Below the pieces are notes generated by a model, which did not search any database, had not been told where the DNA came from, and saw only the letters and a program-made list of their open reading frames with translations. Shown one piece after another: positions 51,441 to 60,461 of a stretch of 64,000 nt of DNA. The stretch's first letter is position 1; every line of letters begins with the position of its first letter. Where the stretch lies: positions 248,001 through 312,000 of the forward strand of contig CAVXHI010000002.1 of the NCBI GenBank assembly GCA_963761655.1, read 5' to 3'. Source of the DNA: RYN-122 sp963761655 (lineage in GTDB: Bacteria; Actinomycetota; Actinomycetes; Mycobacteriales; SCTD01). Position numbers and translations under genes: made by a program.

Positions 51441-52880
51441 ATGACCCTCACCAGCGACGCCCTGACCGCGGTCGGGGAGGTCCACGCCAGCACGCTCAGC
51501 CAGCGGGTGGTCGACCGCGTCTCCGGCTGGCTGGCCGGGCGCACCAGCCGCCGCGGCTTCCTCGTCCGCGCCGGCGTCGTCGGGAGCGCCCTCGCGGTCG
51601 ACACCGCCGGCTTCGCCCTGCGCCCCGGCACGGCCTACGCCAGCGTCTGCGGCCCCGGCACCGGGCGCGGCGCCGGCTGGACGGTCTTCTGCGCCACCAT
51701 CAACGGCGGTGTCAACGCCTGCCCGCCCGGCTCGGTCGCGGCCGGCTGGTGGAAGGCCGACGGCGCCTCCCTGTGCGGGGGCAAGGCCCGGTACATCGTC
51801 GACTGCAACGCCACCTGCAGCCGCTGCAGCAGCCCGGGGGCGCGCGCCGGGATCTGCTCCTCGAGCTGCTGGTCGTGCCGGTGCACGGGCAGCGTCAAGG
51901 GCTCCTGCGACCAGCGGCAGAACTGCTGCAACGCCTTCCGCTACGGGCAGTGCAACACCCAGGTGCGCCAGGTCGGGGCGGTCCAGTGCCGGGTGGTGTC
52001 CTGCACGCCGCCCTGGGTCTGGGAGTCCTGCTCGACGGCGCCCGCCACGGACAACCGCACCCGCGACCACAACAGCGACCACCTCCCGACGGCGTGGACC
52101 CCGCTCACGGCCCGGTACACGGCCCTCGGCGAGAACGGGTCCGTCCTCGGAGCGAGCGTCTGGCGCGAGTTCGACGTCGCGGGCGGCCGGGCGCAGCGCT
52201 ACCAGCGCGGGCGCATCAGCTGGTCCCGGGCGACCGGCGCGAAGGAGACCGTGGGGCCGGTCAGCACCCGGTACGTCGTCGCCGGGGGAGAGGCCGGGTC
52301 GCTCGGCTTCCCGACGGCGGCCCCCGTGCAGGTCGGCGCCGGGTCGGCGAGCCGCTTCCAGTACGGCCGGATCTCCTGGTCGCCCGAGACCGGTGCGTGG
52401 GAGACCCGGGCGCACGTCACGGTGCGGTACGAGCAGGAGGGCGCCGAGGGCGGCCGGCTCGGGTTCCCGGTGGGCCAGGAGCTCGTCGTCGGGGAGGGCC
52501 GGGCGAGCCGCTTCCAGCACGGGCGGATCAGCTGGCACCCCCGCCTCGGGGCCTTCGTCTGCGGACGCCCGACCGCGGACCGGTACGCCCTCACCGGCGG
52601 CGGGGAGAAGGGCCCGCTCGGGTTCCCGACGTCGGACGAGCAGGCCCTGCCGGGCGGCGGCTCCGCGACGACCTACCAGAACGGGCGGATCAGCCGCTCC
52701 GCGACGACGGGTCCGCACGCCGTCCTGACGCAGATCGCCGCCCGCTACGTCGAGACCGGGGCCGAGGCGGGTCCGCTGGGGTTCCCGACGGGTCCGGAGA
52801 CCCGCGAGGGCACGGTCCGGAGCAGCCCGTTCGAGCGCGGCACGATCAGCTACGACGAGGCCACCGGCACGTACGCCTAG
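51441..52880 (+). CDS. Tat-exported MauA-like Cys-rich protein fused to LGFP repeats
   Basis: 479 residues. A Tat signal (R37-R38 in TSRRGFLVRAG) leads to a Cys-rich domain (70-197) with 18 Cys, resembling the methylamine dehydrogenase light chain: CATINGGVNACPPGSVAAGW, then CGGKARYIVDCNATC. MauA has 12 Cys in six disulfides and a TTQ cofactor from two Trp. Here W103-W104 fit the first Trp region, but the second position before Cys183 is Gln, so TTQ is unlikely. Residues 220-479 carry four LGFP motifs (288, 340, 393, 447) and one weak copy; LGFP repeats are linked to cell-wall association. Probably a disulfide-braced surface protein. Confidence 0.78.
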   Translation: MTLTSDALTAVGEVHASTLSQRVVDRVSGWLAGRTSRRGFLVRAGVVGSALAVDTAGFALRPGTAYASVCGPGTGRGAGWTVFCATINGGVNACPPGSVAAGWWKADGASLCGGKARYIVDCNATCSRCSSPGARAGICSSSCWSCRCTGSVKGSCDQRQNCCNAFRYGQCNTQVRQVGAVQCRVVSCTPPWVWESCSTAPATDNRTRDHNSDHLPTAWTPLTARYTALGENGSVLGASVWREFDVAGGRAQRYQRGRISWSRATGAKETVGPVSTRYVVAGGEAGSLGFPTAAPVQVGAGSASRFQYGRISWSPETGAWETRAHVTVRYEQEGAEGGRLGFPVGQELVVGEGRASRFQHGRISWHPRLGAFVCGRPTADRYALTGGGEKGPLGFPTSDEQALPGGGSATTYQNGRISRSATTGPHAVLTQIAARYVETGAEAGPLGFPTGPETREGTVRSSPFERGTISYDEATGTYA

Positions 52881-52889
52881 AGAGCGCGA

Positions 52890-52918
52890 GAGCCGCCTCC
52901 CACGAGGGGAGGCGGCTC
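52890..52918 (+). terminator. Terminator of the MauE/MauA-like operon
   Basis: A perfect 12-bp stem (GAGCCGCCTCCC 52890-52901, complement 52907-52918) with a 5-base loop, 9 bases after the stop. Confidence 0.8.
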
Positions 52919-53161
52919 GGCGTGCTGCAGGGACTCAGTCGTCCCAGGGCCCGGTGTCGTTCACGGGGTCGTTCCTCTCTGGTGCCGGCAGCGAGCGATC
53001 GGCGCTGCGGCGTCGGTAGTGCTGGGTACCGGGGCTGATCGCTCTCCGGGCAGCCGCTGGGCGGGCTGCTGGTGGGGACAACGGTCGAGTGGTGCGTGCT
53101 GTTCCCGTCGGCGTCCGGGGCGTGCTCCTGAACCGTTCCCCCGACCTCCGGCGCAACCCGG
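52919..53161. other. Intergenic region without a supported gene
   Basis: 243 bases between the operon terminator and the end of the converging nei gene. A nine-codon GTG frame (VNDTGPWDD) on the reverse strand has an AGAGAGGA-like site upstream, which is too little to call. Nothing else is seen. Confidence 0.5.
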
Positions 53162-54013
53162 CTACGGCCGGTAGGACGTCCGCCCGAGCGGCCGGGGCGT
53201 CCGCGGGCGCGCCGAGGGGGCGGGGGAGGGCCCGGGCTGGCAGCGCGGGCACCAGTAGGTCAGCCGGGCGTACGGCGCGGGGCCCTGCTCGGCGGACAGG
53301 ACCCGGGTGCGGCAGCGGCGGCACGGCCTGCCGGTGCGCTCGAACACCCAGTGGTCCTCGCCGGGGCGCAGCGACCCGGTGGTGGCCTGCTCCCAGCGCT
53401 CCTTGTTGACGTCCATCAGGCGCCGGCCCTTCTCGACGAGGGCGTGCAGGTCGGGGACGTCCCGCACGAGCGTCCAGGGCGACAGGCCACGCACGAACAG
53501 GACCTCGCAGCGGTACAGGTTGCCGAGTCCGGCGAGCTTGCGCTGGTCGAGCAGTGCGGTGCCGACCTCGGCGTCGGGCTCGGCCAGCAGGTTGGCGACG
53601 GCGACGTCGGCGTCCCAGTCCGGGCCGAGCGTGTCGGGACCCAGGTGGCCCACCACCGCGGACTCCTCGGCGGTCTCGACGAGGGCGAGGACCGGCATGC
53701 GGTACCCGACGGCGTCGACGTCGTCGGTGCTGAGCACCACGCGGACCTGCCAGTCGGGGCCGCCGGTCCAGCGGGCGCCCGGGGCGTAGAGGTGCCAGGA
53801 CCCGTCCATGCGGAAGTGGGTGTGCAGGGTCAGGCCGCCCTCGAGCCGGGTGAGCATGTGCTTGCCGCGCGGGACCACCTCGAGCACGCGTCGCCCGGAC
53901 AGGTCGGTCGTGGCGAGCTGCGGCACCCGGAAGTCGGTCCTCGTCAGCACCTTCTCCGCGAGCGCCTCGTGCATCCGGGCCGCGGCGAGCCAGACGGTGT
54001 CGCCCTCAGGCAC
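53162..54013 (-). CDS. nei: Fpg/Nei family DNA glycosylase, second of tandem pair
   Basis: 283 residues. The catalytic N-terminus is PEGDTVW (Pro2, Glu3); KHMLTRLEGGLTLHTHF carries the conserved Lys; the H2TH region is KLAGLGNLYRCEVLF; the zinc finger is CRRCRTRV with WCPRCQPG. It removes oxidised bases and cuts the strand. It overlaps the upstream paralogue by 8 bases. The last 20 residues are a basic Pro-rich tail. Mycobacterial nei also lies beside lhr, found 8 kb on here. Confidence 0.9.
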   Translation of the reverse strand: MPEGDTVWLAAARMHEALAEKVLTRTDFRVPQLATTDLSGRRVLEVVPRGKHMLTRLEGGLTLHTHFRMDGSWHLYAPGARWTGGPDWQVRVVLSTDDVDAVGYRMPVLALVETAEESAVVGHLGPDTLGPDWDADVAVANLLAEPDAEVGTALLDQRKLAGLGNLYRCEVLFVRGLSPWTLVRDVPDLHALVEKGRRLMDVNKERWEQATTGSLRPGEDHWVFERTGRPCRRCRTRVLSAEQGPAPYARLTYWCPRCQPGPSPAPSARPRTPRPLGRTSYRP

Positions 54014-54920
54014 GCTTGAACCCGGGCCGGCCGGAGAGCCGCTTCGTGCGGGACCCGAACGACTCCTCGTTGACCCCGCGGCGCAGTCCCGGGCGGCTGG
54101 GCCGCTCCTCCAGGGACGGGAACGGCCCCGGCTGGCAGGACGGGCACCACCAGGTCTCCCGCGCGTACGGCGTCCCGGTGACGCTGTCGCGCCACTGCAC
54201 CGGGGTCCCGCAGCGGCGGCAGGGGCGCTCGGCCCGGCCGTAGACCCAGTGCGTCCGGCCGCGGCGGGTGTCTCCGGTGGTCACCTGACCGGGGTGCTCG
54301 AGGGAGTGCTGCAGCATCCGGCGGGCCAGGCGCACGGTCGCCCGCAGGTCGACGTCGCGCACCGGCGTCCAGGGGGAGCGGCCCCGCAGGTAGCAGGTCT
54401 CCACGGCCCAGAGGTTGCCGATCCCGGCCAGGTTCTTCTGGTCCAGCAGCGCCTCCACCAGCGGCCGGTCGGGGTCCCGCAGCAGGTTGGCGACGGCGAG
54501 GTCCTCGTGCCCCGAGGACTCCCAGGCGGCCCCGAGCAGGTCCGGCCCGAGGTGCCCGACGGCGTCGGCCTCCCGCTCGGTGGGCAGCAGCTCCAGGACC
54601 GGCATCCGGAGGGCGTACGCCGTCGGCCCGTCGGTGGTGAGGACCAGCCGGACCTCCTCCTCGAAGCTCCTCGGCAGGACCTTCCCGGGCCCGACGACCT
54701 GCCAGGCGCCGTCCATCTCGAAGTGGGTGTGGAGGGTCAGACCTCCGCTGAACCGCGTCAGCATGTGCTTGCCGTAGGAGTCGAACGCCGTGATCTCCCG
54801 TCCGGACAGGTCGGCCGTGGCGTGCTGGGGCACCCGGAAGTCCGAGCGCACGACGGTGCGCCCCACCAGGTGCTCCCGCATCCGGCGGGCCGCCTTCCAC
54901 ACGCTGTCGCCCTCCGGCAC
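54006..54920 (-). CDS. nei: Fpg/Nei family DNA glycosylase, first of tandem pair
   Basis: 304 residues. It starts with GTG so that Pro2 and Glu3 (PEGDSVWKAARRM) are in place; KHMLTRFSGGLTLHTHFEMD, NLAGIGNLWAVETCYLRG and the zinc finger (CRRCGTPV, WWCPSCQPG) are all intact. The pair share the same layout but differ throughout, so the duplication is old. A longer upstream frame overlaps the divergent protease promoter and is not used. Confidence 0.9.
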   Translation of the reverse strand: MPEGDSVWKAARRMREHLVGRTVVRSDFRVPQHATADLSGREITAFDSYGKHMLTRFSGGLTLHTHFEMDGAWQVVGPGKVLPRSFEEEVRLVLTTDGPTAYALRMPVLELLPTEREADAVGHLGPDLLGAAWESSGHEDLAVANLLRDPDRPLVEALLDQKNLAGIGNLWAVETCYLRGRSPWTPVRDVDLRATVRLARRMLQHSLEHPGQVTTGDTRRGRTHWVYGRAERPCRRCGTPVQWRDSVTGTPYARETWWCPSCQPGPFPSLEERPSRPGLRRGVNEESFGSRTKRLSGRPGFKRA

Positions 54921-55059
54921 GTCCACCTCCTGCCCCTGGTCCGGACACCGTGCCCGTTCTGTGACACGGGGAACAGCAGGAGAACGGCAGGGGGACGGCG
55001 AACATGGTGGGGACCGGGTGCTCTCGCACCGGTGCCGGCTCCCCGGAAGGCTGTTCCCC

Positions 55060-58000
55060 TTGCGTCGTCGTCCTCTGCTCCTGCTCGCGACCGGGGTGCT
55101 GTCCGTCAGCTCCCTGTCGGCGGGCCTGCTGCCCTCGGCCTCCGCGGCCACGACCCTGTCCGACCACCTGCGCCGCCCGCTGGTCGGCCCCGACGCCGGT
55201 GGCTTCCCGGGTGCGGAGGTCGCCGTCGGTGACCGCGACGCCCGCGGCCCCGCCCTGGCGCCCCGGGCGTCCGCGCTGCGTGCCGTCGCCGACCTCGGCA
55301 GCGGCACCGACGTGTCCTGGAACCAGTACGGCACCCCCCGCACGCTGGTCCGTTCCGGCGGCTGGCTCGCCACCGGGCTCGAGGGCACGCCCGAGCAGGT
55401 CGCCCGCGGCTTCCTCGCCGCCCGCCCGGGCCTGCTCGGCCTGTCGGCGGCCGACGTCGCCGGCCTCACGCTCGTCAGCAGCTCGCCGCTCGCCGGCAGC
55501 CCGGCCCACGCGGTCCTGTTCCGCCAGACCGTCGGCGGTCTCGCGCTCGTCGAGGACGGCCTCGTCACCGTCGGTGTCCGCGACGGCGGTGTCGCCAGCG
55601 TCACCTCCTCCGCCGTCCCGACGTCGGTGCTCGGCACCCTGTCCGCCCGCACGCCGACGCTCTCGGTGCAGCAGGGCGTGCTCGCGGCCGCCAAGGACGC
55701 CGGCATCACCCGCCTGTCCCTCGACGACCTCCAGGTCAGCAGCAAGGTCGGCGGCGGCGGTTTCACCCAGGTGCTCGCCAAGGGCCTCGCCCAGGTCCAG
55801 CGCGGCCGCCTGCGCGCCCTCGCCACCACCGACCGGGGCGCCCGCCTCGTGTGGGAGACGGCCGTCCAGGACGTCGCCGGAGGCCGCGCCACCGCTGTCG
55901 CCAGCTACGTCGACGCCCTCACGGGCGACGTCCTGCTCCGCCGCGACGCCGTCGACACCCTGGCTGCGGGCACCCGCGGCACGGCCGGGATGCGCAGCAT
56001 CGGCATGCAGACCCAGGCCGCGCCCAACGGCGGCCCGATCAGCGGCACCTACACGGCCACGGCCTGCTCCGCGCCGATCCCGCTGACCGTGCCCGCCGGG
56101 ACGCGGACGATCGCCGTCGTCGCCGCCGCCGCGAACCCCGCGAACGACATCACGATCAACATCATCGAGAACGGCACGCTGGCGGTCAAGGGCGACACGG
56201 GCACCAGCCCCGACGCCGCGACCTACTCGCTGCCCGCGGCCAGCAAGGCCAGCGACGTCTTCACCACGCAGGTCTGCCCCTTCGACGCCAACCAGCTGGC
56301 CCCGCTCGCCTTCGGCGGGTCCTACGCCACCACCGACCAGGTCGCCGGCTCGCTGTCGTCCCTGCCGGGGCTGCCGGGCGACCTGACCGGCCAGTCCGGC
56401 TTCCAGGGCCCGGCGCTGTTCGACTACTTCCCGTCGAACCCGACCCTGCCGCTGTCGTCCAAGGCCTCCCCGGACGACCGCAAGACGGTCTGCAGCGGCA
56501 GCCCGAAGCAGACCACCAGCAAGGACCTCGCGGCCTGCGACATCTTCACCTACAACGACACGAGCCCGCTGCCGTACGACGCCGACGGCATCACCGGCCT
56601 GCCGACCTTCACGACCCTCGGCAACAACGCCGTCACGACGAACGCCCAGCTGTCGACGTCGCTGACCCCCGGGCCGCCCACCGTGTCGCCGCTGAGCCCG
56701 ACCCGCGACTACGCCCCGGCGTTCACGGACTCCTGGCACACCAGCAACTGCGACCCGACCAGCCTGCTCGACCCGACGCAGCGCGCCGACGTCGACGCCG
56801 CCATCGTGAACCTGTTCACCGGCCACAACCGCATCCACGACTTCGCCTACCGCCTCGGCCTCAACGAGGAGCGCGGCGCGATGCAGACGAGCAACTTCGG
56901 CAAGACCGGCGCCCCCGGCGACCCCGAGCTCGGCAACACCCAGAACGCCGCGATCACGCAGTACGCGATCACCGGCAGCGAGCCCGCCACGACGCCGGCC
57001 GGCGGCCTGCCCGTGACCGGTCGCGACAACGCCAACCAGATCACCCTGCAGGACGGCGTCCCCGGCATCACCAACCAGTACCTGTTCCAGTCGCTCACGG
57101 GCTTCTACGCCCCGTGCGCCGACGGTGACCTGGACGCCACGATCTTCCTGCACGAGTACACCCACGCGATCAGCAACCGCCTCGTCGCCGGCCCCGACAC
57201 CGGCCTGTCCGGCCAGCAGGGCGGCTCCATGGGCGAGAGCTGGAGCGACCTGGTCGCCATCGAGTACCTGCAGGCCTTCGGCCTGGCGGGCAAGCGCGGC
57301 GAGGACCCCTTCGCACTCGGTGCCTACGCCACGGGCAACAAGACCGAGGGCATCCGCGACTACAACCTGCGCCCGAGCAAGAACCCGCTGAACTACAGCT
57401 CGTTCGGCTTCGACAGCACCGGTCCCGAGGTCCACGCCGACGGCGAGATCTGGAACGCCGTGCAGATGACGGTCCGCGAGCAGCTCATGAAGAAGTACGA
57501 CGCGACGTTCCCGTCGACCGACGCTGCCCTCCAGGCCTCCTGCGCCCTCGGCCGCACCGCGACCGGCGCCGTCGCCCCGTCCTTCGCGGGCTGCCCCGGC
57601 AACCGTCGCTGGGTGAGCTACCTGTTCGACGGCATGATCCTGCAGGCCAGCGGGACCCCGTCCATGGTCGACATCAAGAACACGATGCTGGCCGCCGACA
57701 CGCTCCGCAAGGGCGGTGACCAGGCCGTCATGGCGGCCGCGTTCGCCTCCCGCGGCCTCGGTGCCAAGAGCGCCAGCAAGACCACCGAGGACACCGACCC
57801 GACCCCGAGCTTCGCCAGCCCGTTCGCCGCGGCGAACCAGACGACGACCTTCAAGCTGGTCGACGCCACCACCGGCAAGCCGGTCAAGGGCAAGGTCTTC
57901 CTGGGCGACTTCCAGGCCCGCAGCACCCCGATCGCCACGACCCTCGGCGGCGCGAACCCCGCGGCCACCCAGGCGATCACCGCCGGCACCTACAAGGCGA

Positions 58001-58314
58001 TCGTCCAGGCGGCCGGCTACGGCCTGCAGCGCTTCACGGTGACGGCCAAGGCCGGCGCGACGGTCACGCAGACCCTCACGCTCGCCCAGAACCTGGCCTC
58101 GCCCGTCCGCGGCGCGGCGGTCAGCGCTCCCGGTGCCGTCCGCGCCAAGGACGTCATCGACGAGGACGAGGGCACCAACGCTCGGCTTCGACGGCGCGGA
58201 CGCCAGCACCCCGGTCGCCGGCCGCGCCGTGGTCGTCGACCTCGCCGGCTCCGGCGTCAGCACCGTCAAGAGCATCGCGGTCAGCGCCCTCGGGCGCCCC
58301 GCGAACGCCGATGA
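55060..58314 (+). CDS. Secreted fungalysin-like (M36) metalloprotease, 3' end frameshifted
   Basis: TTG 55060 has GGAAGG 9 bases before and starts a good signal peptide (RRPLLLLATGVLSVSSLSAG). A propeptide of FTP/PepSY type covers about 50-330 (LLRRDAVDTLAAGTRG). The zinc site is FLHEYTHAISNRL near residue 696, with GGSMGESWSDL as the third ligand segment. After VIDEDEGTNA (about 58183) the frame gives an Arg-rich tail ending at 58314, while the neighbouring frame continues a sensible domain to an LPXTG anchor. An extra base, or two missing, near 58180-58186 explains it. Confidence 0.82.
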   Translation: MRRRPLLLLATGVLSVSSLSAGLLPSASAATTLSDHLRRPLVGPDAGGFPGAEVAVGDRDARGPALAPRASALRAVADLGSGTDVSWNQYGTPRTLVRSGGWLATGLEGTPEQVARGFLAARPGLLGLSAADVAGLTLVSSSPLAGSPAHAVLFRQTVGGLALVEDGLVTVGVRDGGVASVTSSAVPTSVLGTLSARTPTLSVQQGVLAAAKDAGITRLSLDDLQVSSKVGGGGFTQVLAKGLAQVQRGRLRALATTDRGARLVWETAVQDVAGGRATAVASYVDALTGDVLLRRDAVDTLAAGTRGTAGMRSIGMQTQAAPNGGPISGTYTATACSAPIPLTVPAGTRTIAVVAAAANPANDITINIIENGTLAVKGDTGTSPDAATYSLPAASKASDVFTTQVCPFDANQLAPLAFGGSYATTDQVAGSLSSLPGLPGDLTGQSGFQGPALFDYFPSNPTLPLSSKASPDDRKTVCSGSPKQTTSKDLAACDIFTYNDTSPLPYDADGITGLPTFTTLGNNAVTTNAQLSTSLTPGPPTVSPLSPTRDYAPAFTDSWHTSNCDPTSLLDPTQRADVDAAIVNLFTGHNRIHDFAYRLGLNEERGAMQTSNFGKTGAPGDPELGNTQNAAITQYAITGSEPATTPAGGLPVTGRDNANQITLQDGVPGITNQYLFQSLTGFYAPCADGDLDATIFLHEYTHAISNRLVAGPDTGLSGQQGGSMGESWSDLVAIEYLQAFGLAGKRGEDPFALGAYATGNKTEGIRDYNLRPSKNPLNYSSFGFDSTGPEVHADGEIWNAVQMTVREQLMKKYDATFPSTDAALQASCALGRTATGAVAPSFAGCPGNRRWVSYLFDGMILQASGTPSMVDIKNTMLAADTLRKGGDQAVMAAAFASRGLGAKSASKTTEDTDPTPSFASPFAAANQTTTFKLVDATTGKPVKGKVFLGDFQARSTPIATTLGGANPAATQAITAGTYKAIVQAAGYGLQRFTVTAKAGATVTQTLTLAQNLASPVRGAAVSAPGAVRAKDVIDEDEGTNARLRRRGRQHPGRRPRRGRRPRRLRRQHRQEHRGQRPRAPRERR

Positions 58315-58828
58315 CGCCACCGACGTCCAGGGCCGCCTGATCGGCCTGCGCACCTTCGACCTGCAGGCCAGCACCGACGGCGGCAAGACCTACAAGACCG
58401 TCTACAAGAGCCCGAGCAACTTCTTCCCGGTGGTCGCTCCCCGGGCCACCGCTCCGGGCACCAACCTGCGCACCGTCACGCTCCCGACGGCGGTCAAGGC
58501 CGACCACCTCAAGCTGGTCGTCCGCGCCAACCAGTGCACCGGTCAGCCGGCGTTCCAGGGCGACAAGGACTCCGACCCGTTCAACGACGCCGACTGCCTC
58601 GCCAGCGCGAACGCCTTCCGCGTCAACATCACGGAGTTCCAGGCCTTCGGCACCGCGCCCAAGGCGGCTGCGGTCGGCACCGGTGGCACCACGACCGGCG
58701 GCGGCACCGCGGCCGGCCCGGGCAGCCTCCCCACCACGGGTGGCAGCGCCCCGCTCGCCGCGCTGGGCCTCGGCCTGGTCGTCGCGGCCGGCGTCGCGGT
58801 CAAGCGTCGCCGGGCGCTCAGCGCCTAG
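58184..58828 (+). pseudogene. C-terminal domain and LPXTG anchor of the M36 protease (shifted frame)
   Basis: About 215 residues in the adjacent frame, beginning LGFDGADASTPVAGRAVVVD, a discoidin-like beta-rich domain (LRTFDLQASTDGGKTYKTVY), then a Gly/Thr linker and the sortase signal LPTTG, a hydrophobic helix (LAALGLGLVVAAGVAV) and KRRR. Annotated alone it would lack a signal peptide and make no sense, so it belongs to the upstream protease. If the join is repaired, the protease would be attached to the cell wall. Confidence 0.75.
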
Positions 58829-58847
58829 TCCCTCCCGCACGACCCGG

Positions 58848-58880
58848 ACGCCCCGGCCCTCCTCGAGGAGGCCGGGGCGT
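58848..58880 (+). terminator. Terminator after the protease gene
   Basis: An 11-bp outer stem (ACGCCCCGGCC 58848-58858 with GGCCGGGGCGT 58870-58880) and an inner TCC/GGA stem with loop TCGA. Confidence 0.75.
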
Positions 58881-58896
58881 TCGGCTGCGCGGACCC

Positions 58897-58925
58897 TGTG
58901 ACCTGCTCCACACTGCACGTACCGT
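58897..58925 (+). promoter_or_regulatory. Promoter candidate of the LVIVD-repeat gene
   Basis: TGTGAC (58897-58902) and TACCGT (58920-58925) are 17 bases apart, with the GTG start 58 bases downstream. Confidence 0.35.
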
Positions 58926-58983
58926 GCGGAAAGAGCGCTCGGCTCGTTGCACCCGTCACACCCCCCGACACCTGTGAGGCACC

Positions 58984-60459
58984 GTGCCGCTCCGCACCCG
59001 CCCCTCCCGCCGCGTGCTCCTCGCCGGCACGACGGGCCTCGCGGTCCTCGCGACCGGGGCCGTCGCCCTCGCGGCCGGCGTCAGCCCCGCCGTGACCGCG
59101 GCGACCACCGCCTACCGGGTCACCCACGCCGGCGTCACCGGGACCTCCACCGCCAAGGCCGTGGTCGCCCCGCCGTCCACCCCGAAGGCCGTCTGCGGCC
59201 CGAACTCCCGCCCGGAGACCGGCCTGCAGGGCCGCGTCCCGCTGGCCGACTACAGCAACGGCCGCGCCGCGAAGGGCTACACCTGCAACGCGATGCAGGT
59301 GTCGCACACCGGCACGACCGGAGGGTTCAAGACCTTCCGCTACACCGACCGCACCGGCCGCGTCTGCGGCTTCTACGACGGCACCAACCTGTTCGGCACC
59401 ACGGCGGTCGGCCACCGCGAGCTCGGCGGCACGCACGTCCTCGACATGTCCGACCCCGCGCACCCGGTCGAGACCGCCCGGCTGCTGACCGCCGCCATGC
59501 AGAGCCCGCACGAGTCCCTCGCGCTCAACGAGAAGCGCGGCCTGCTGGCCGCCGGGATGGGCTCGCCCGCCACGGCGCCCGGCGTCGTCGACGTCTACGA
59601 CGTGTCGCAGGACTGCCGCTACCCGGTGCTCAAGAGCACGACCCCGCTCGGGATCCTCGGCCACGAGAGCGGCTTCTCGCCCGACGGCCGCACGCTCTAC
59701 ATCTCCACGACGTCGCAGCCCGGCGTCACGGCCCTCGACGTCACGAACCCGGTGCTGCCCAGCATCGTCTGGCGCAGCACGGCCTACACGTTCCACGGCA
59801 TGAGCTTCAACGCCAGCGGCACCCGCCTCTACGGCGCCGACCTCGGCAAGCCCGGCCTCACGGTCCTCGACGTCAGCCAGGTCAACCAGCGGGCGAACCC
59901 CGTGGTCAAGCCGGTCTCCCACGTGACCTGGCCGAGCGTGTCGATCCCGCAGAACAGCAACGCCTTCACCAGCAAGGGCCGCCCGTACCTGCTGGAGTTC
60001 GACGAGTACTCCAAGGGCACGGGTGCCGGCGCGGACGCCGCCGTGGGCGCGGCCCGCATCATCGACATCGCCGACGAGAAGCGCCCGAAGGTCGTCAGCG
60101 ACCTGCGCCTGGCCGTGCACCAGCCGTCGGCCCGGGCCGGCGCCCAGAAGAGCGACCCGGGCCAGTACCCGGTGCAGGGCTACGCCGCCCACTACTGCGC
60201 CATCCCGACGGCGACCGACCCGAGCATCGTGGCCTGCAGCATGATCCTGTCCGGCCTGCGGGTGTTCGACATCCGCGACCCGCGGCACCCCAAGGAGATC
60301 GCGTACTTCAACAAGCCGGCCCCGAACGCCCTGCCGCTGACGTCCGGCGCCTACGCGATGTCGGCCCCGTCGTTCGACGTCGCCCGCAAGACGATCTGGT
60401 ACGCCGACAGCGACAGCGGCTTCTACGCCGTGAAGCTCACGAACGGCGTCTGGAAGTAG
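58984..60459 (+). CDS. Secreted LVIVD-repeat beta-propeller protein
   Basis: 491 residues. The N-terminus has a Tat-like motif (SRRVLLAG) and a hydrophobic core. Several blade repeats carry the LVIVD-type pattern with an Asp-x-Ser/Asn-Asp-Pro turn: THVLDMSDPAHPVE, VDVYDVSQDCRYPV, VTALDVTNPVLPS, LRVFDIRDPRHPKE. Such proteins are exported and mostly uncharacterised; no enzyme motif is visible. GTG 58984 has GAGG 5 bases before. A strong hairpin follows 16 bases after the stop. Confidence 0.85.
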   Translation: MPLRTRPSRRVLLAGTTGLAVLATGAVALAAGVSPAVTAATTAYRVTHAGVTGTSTAKAVVAPPSTPKAVCGPNSRPETGLQGRVPLADYSNGRAAKGYTCNAMQVSHTGTTGGFKTFRYTDRTGRVCGFYDGTNLFGTTAVGHRELGGTHVLDMSDPAHPVETARLLTAAMQSPHESLALNEKRGLLAAGMGSPATAPGVVDVYDVSQDCRYPVLKSTTPLGILGHESGFSPDGRTLYISTTSQPGVTALDVTNPVLPSIVWRSTAYTFHGMSFNASGTRLYGADLGKPGLTVLDVSQVNQRANPVVKPVSHVTWPSVSIPQNSNAFTSKGRPYLLEFDEYSKGTGAGADAAVGAARIIDIADEKRPKVVSDLRLAVHQPSARAGAQKSDPGQYPVQGYAAHYCAIPTATDPSIVACSMILSGLRVFDIRDPRHPKEIAYFNKPAPNALPLTSGAYAMSAPSFDVARKTIWYADSDSGFYAVKLTNGVWK

Positions 60460-60461
60460 CC

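Noticed and set aside
51441..52880. Reading the MauA-like protein as an active methylamine dehydrogenase subunit
   Set aside because: No MauB-type large subunit is in the window, the second TTQ Trp position looks like Gln and the Cys count is 18 rather than 12.
52930..52970. Nine-codon frame (VNDTGPWDD) on the reverse strand with an upstream AGAGAGGA
   Set aside because: Too short to separate from chance, with no hydrophobic or leader-peptide character.
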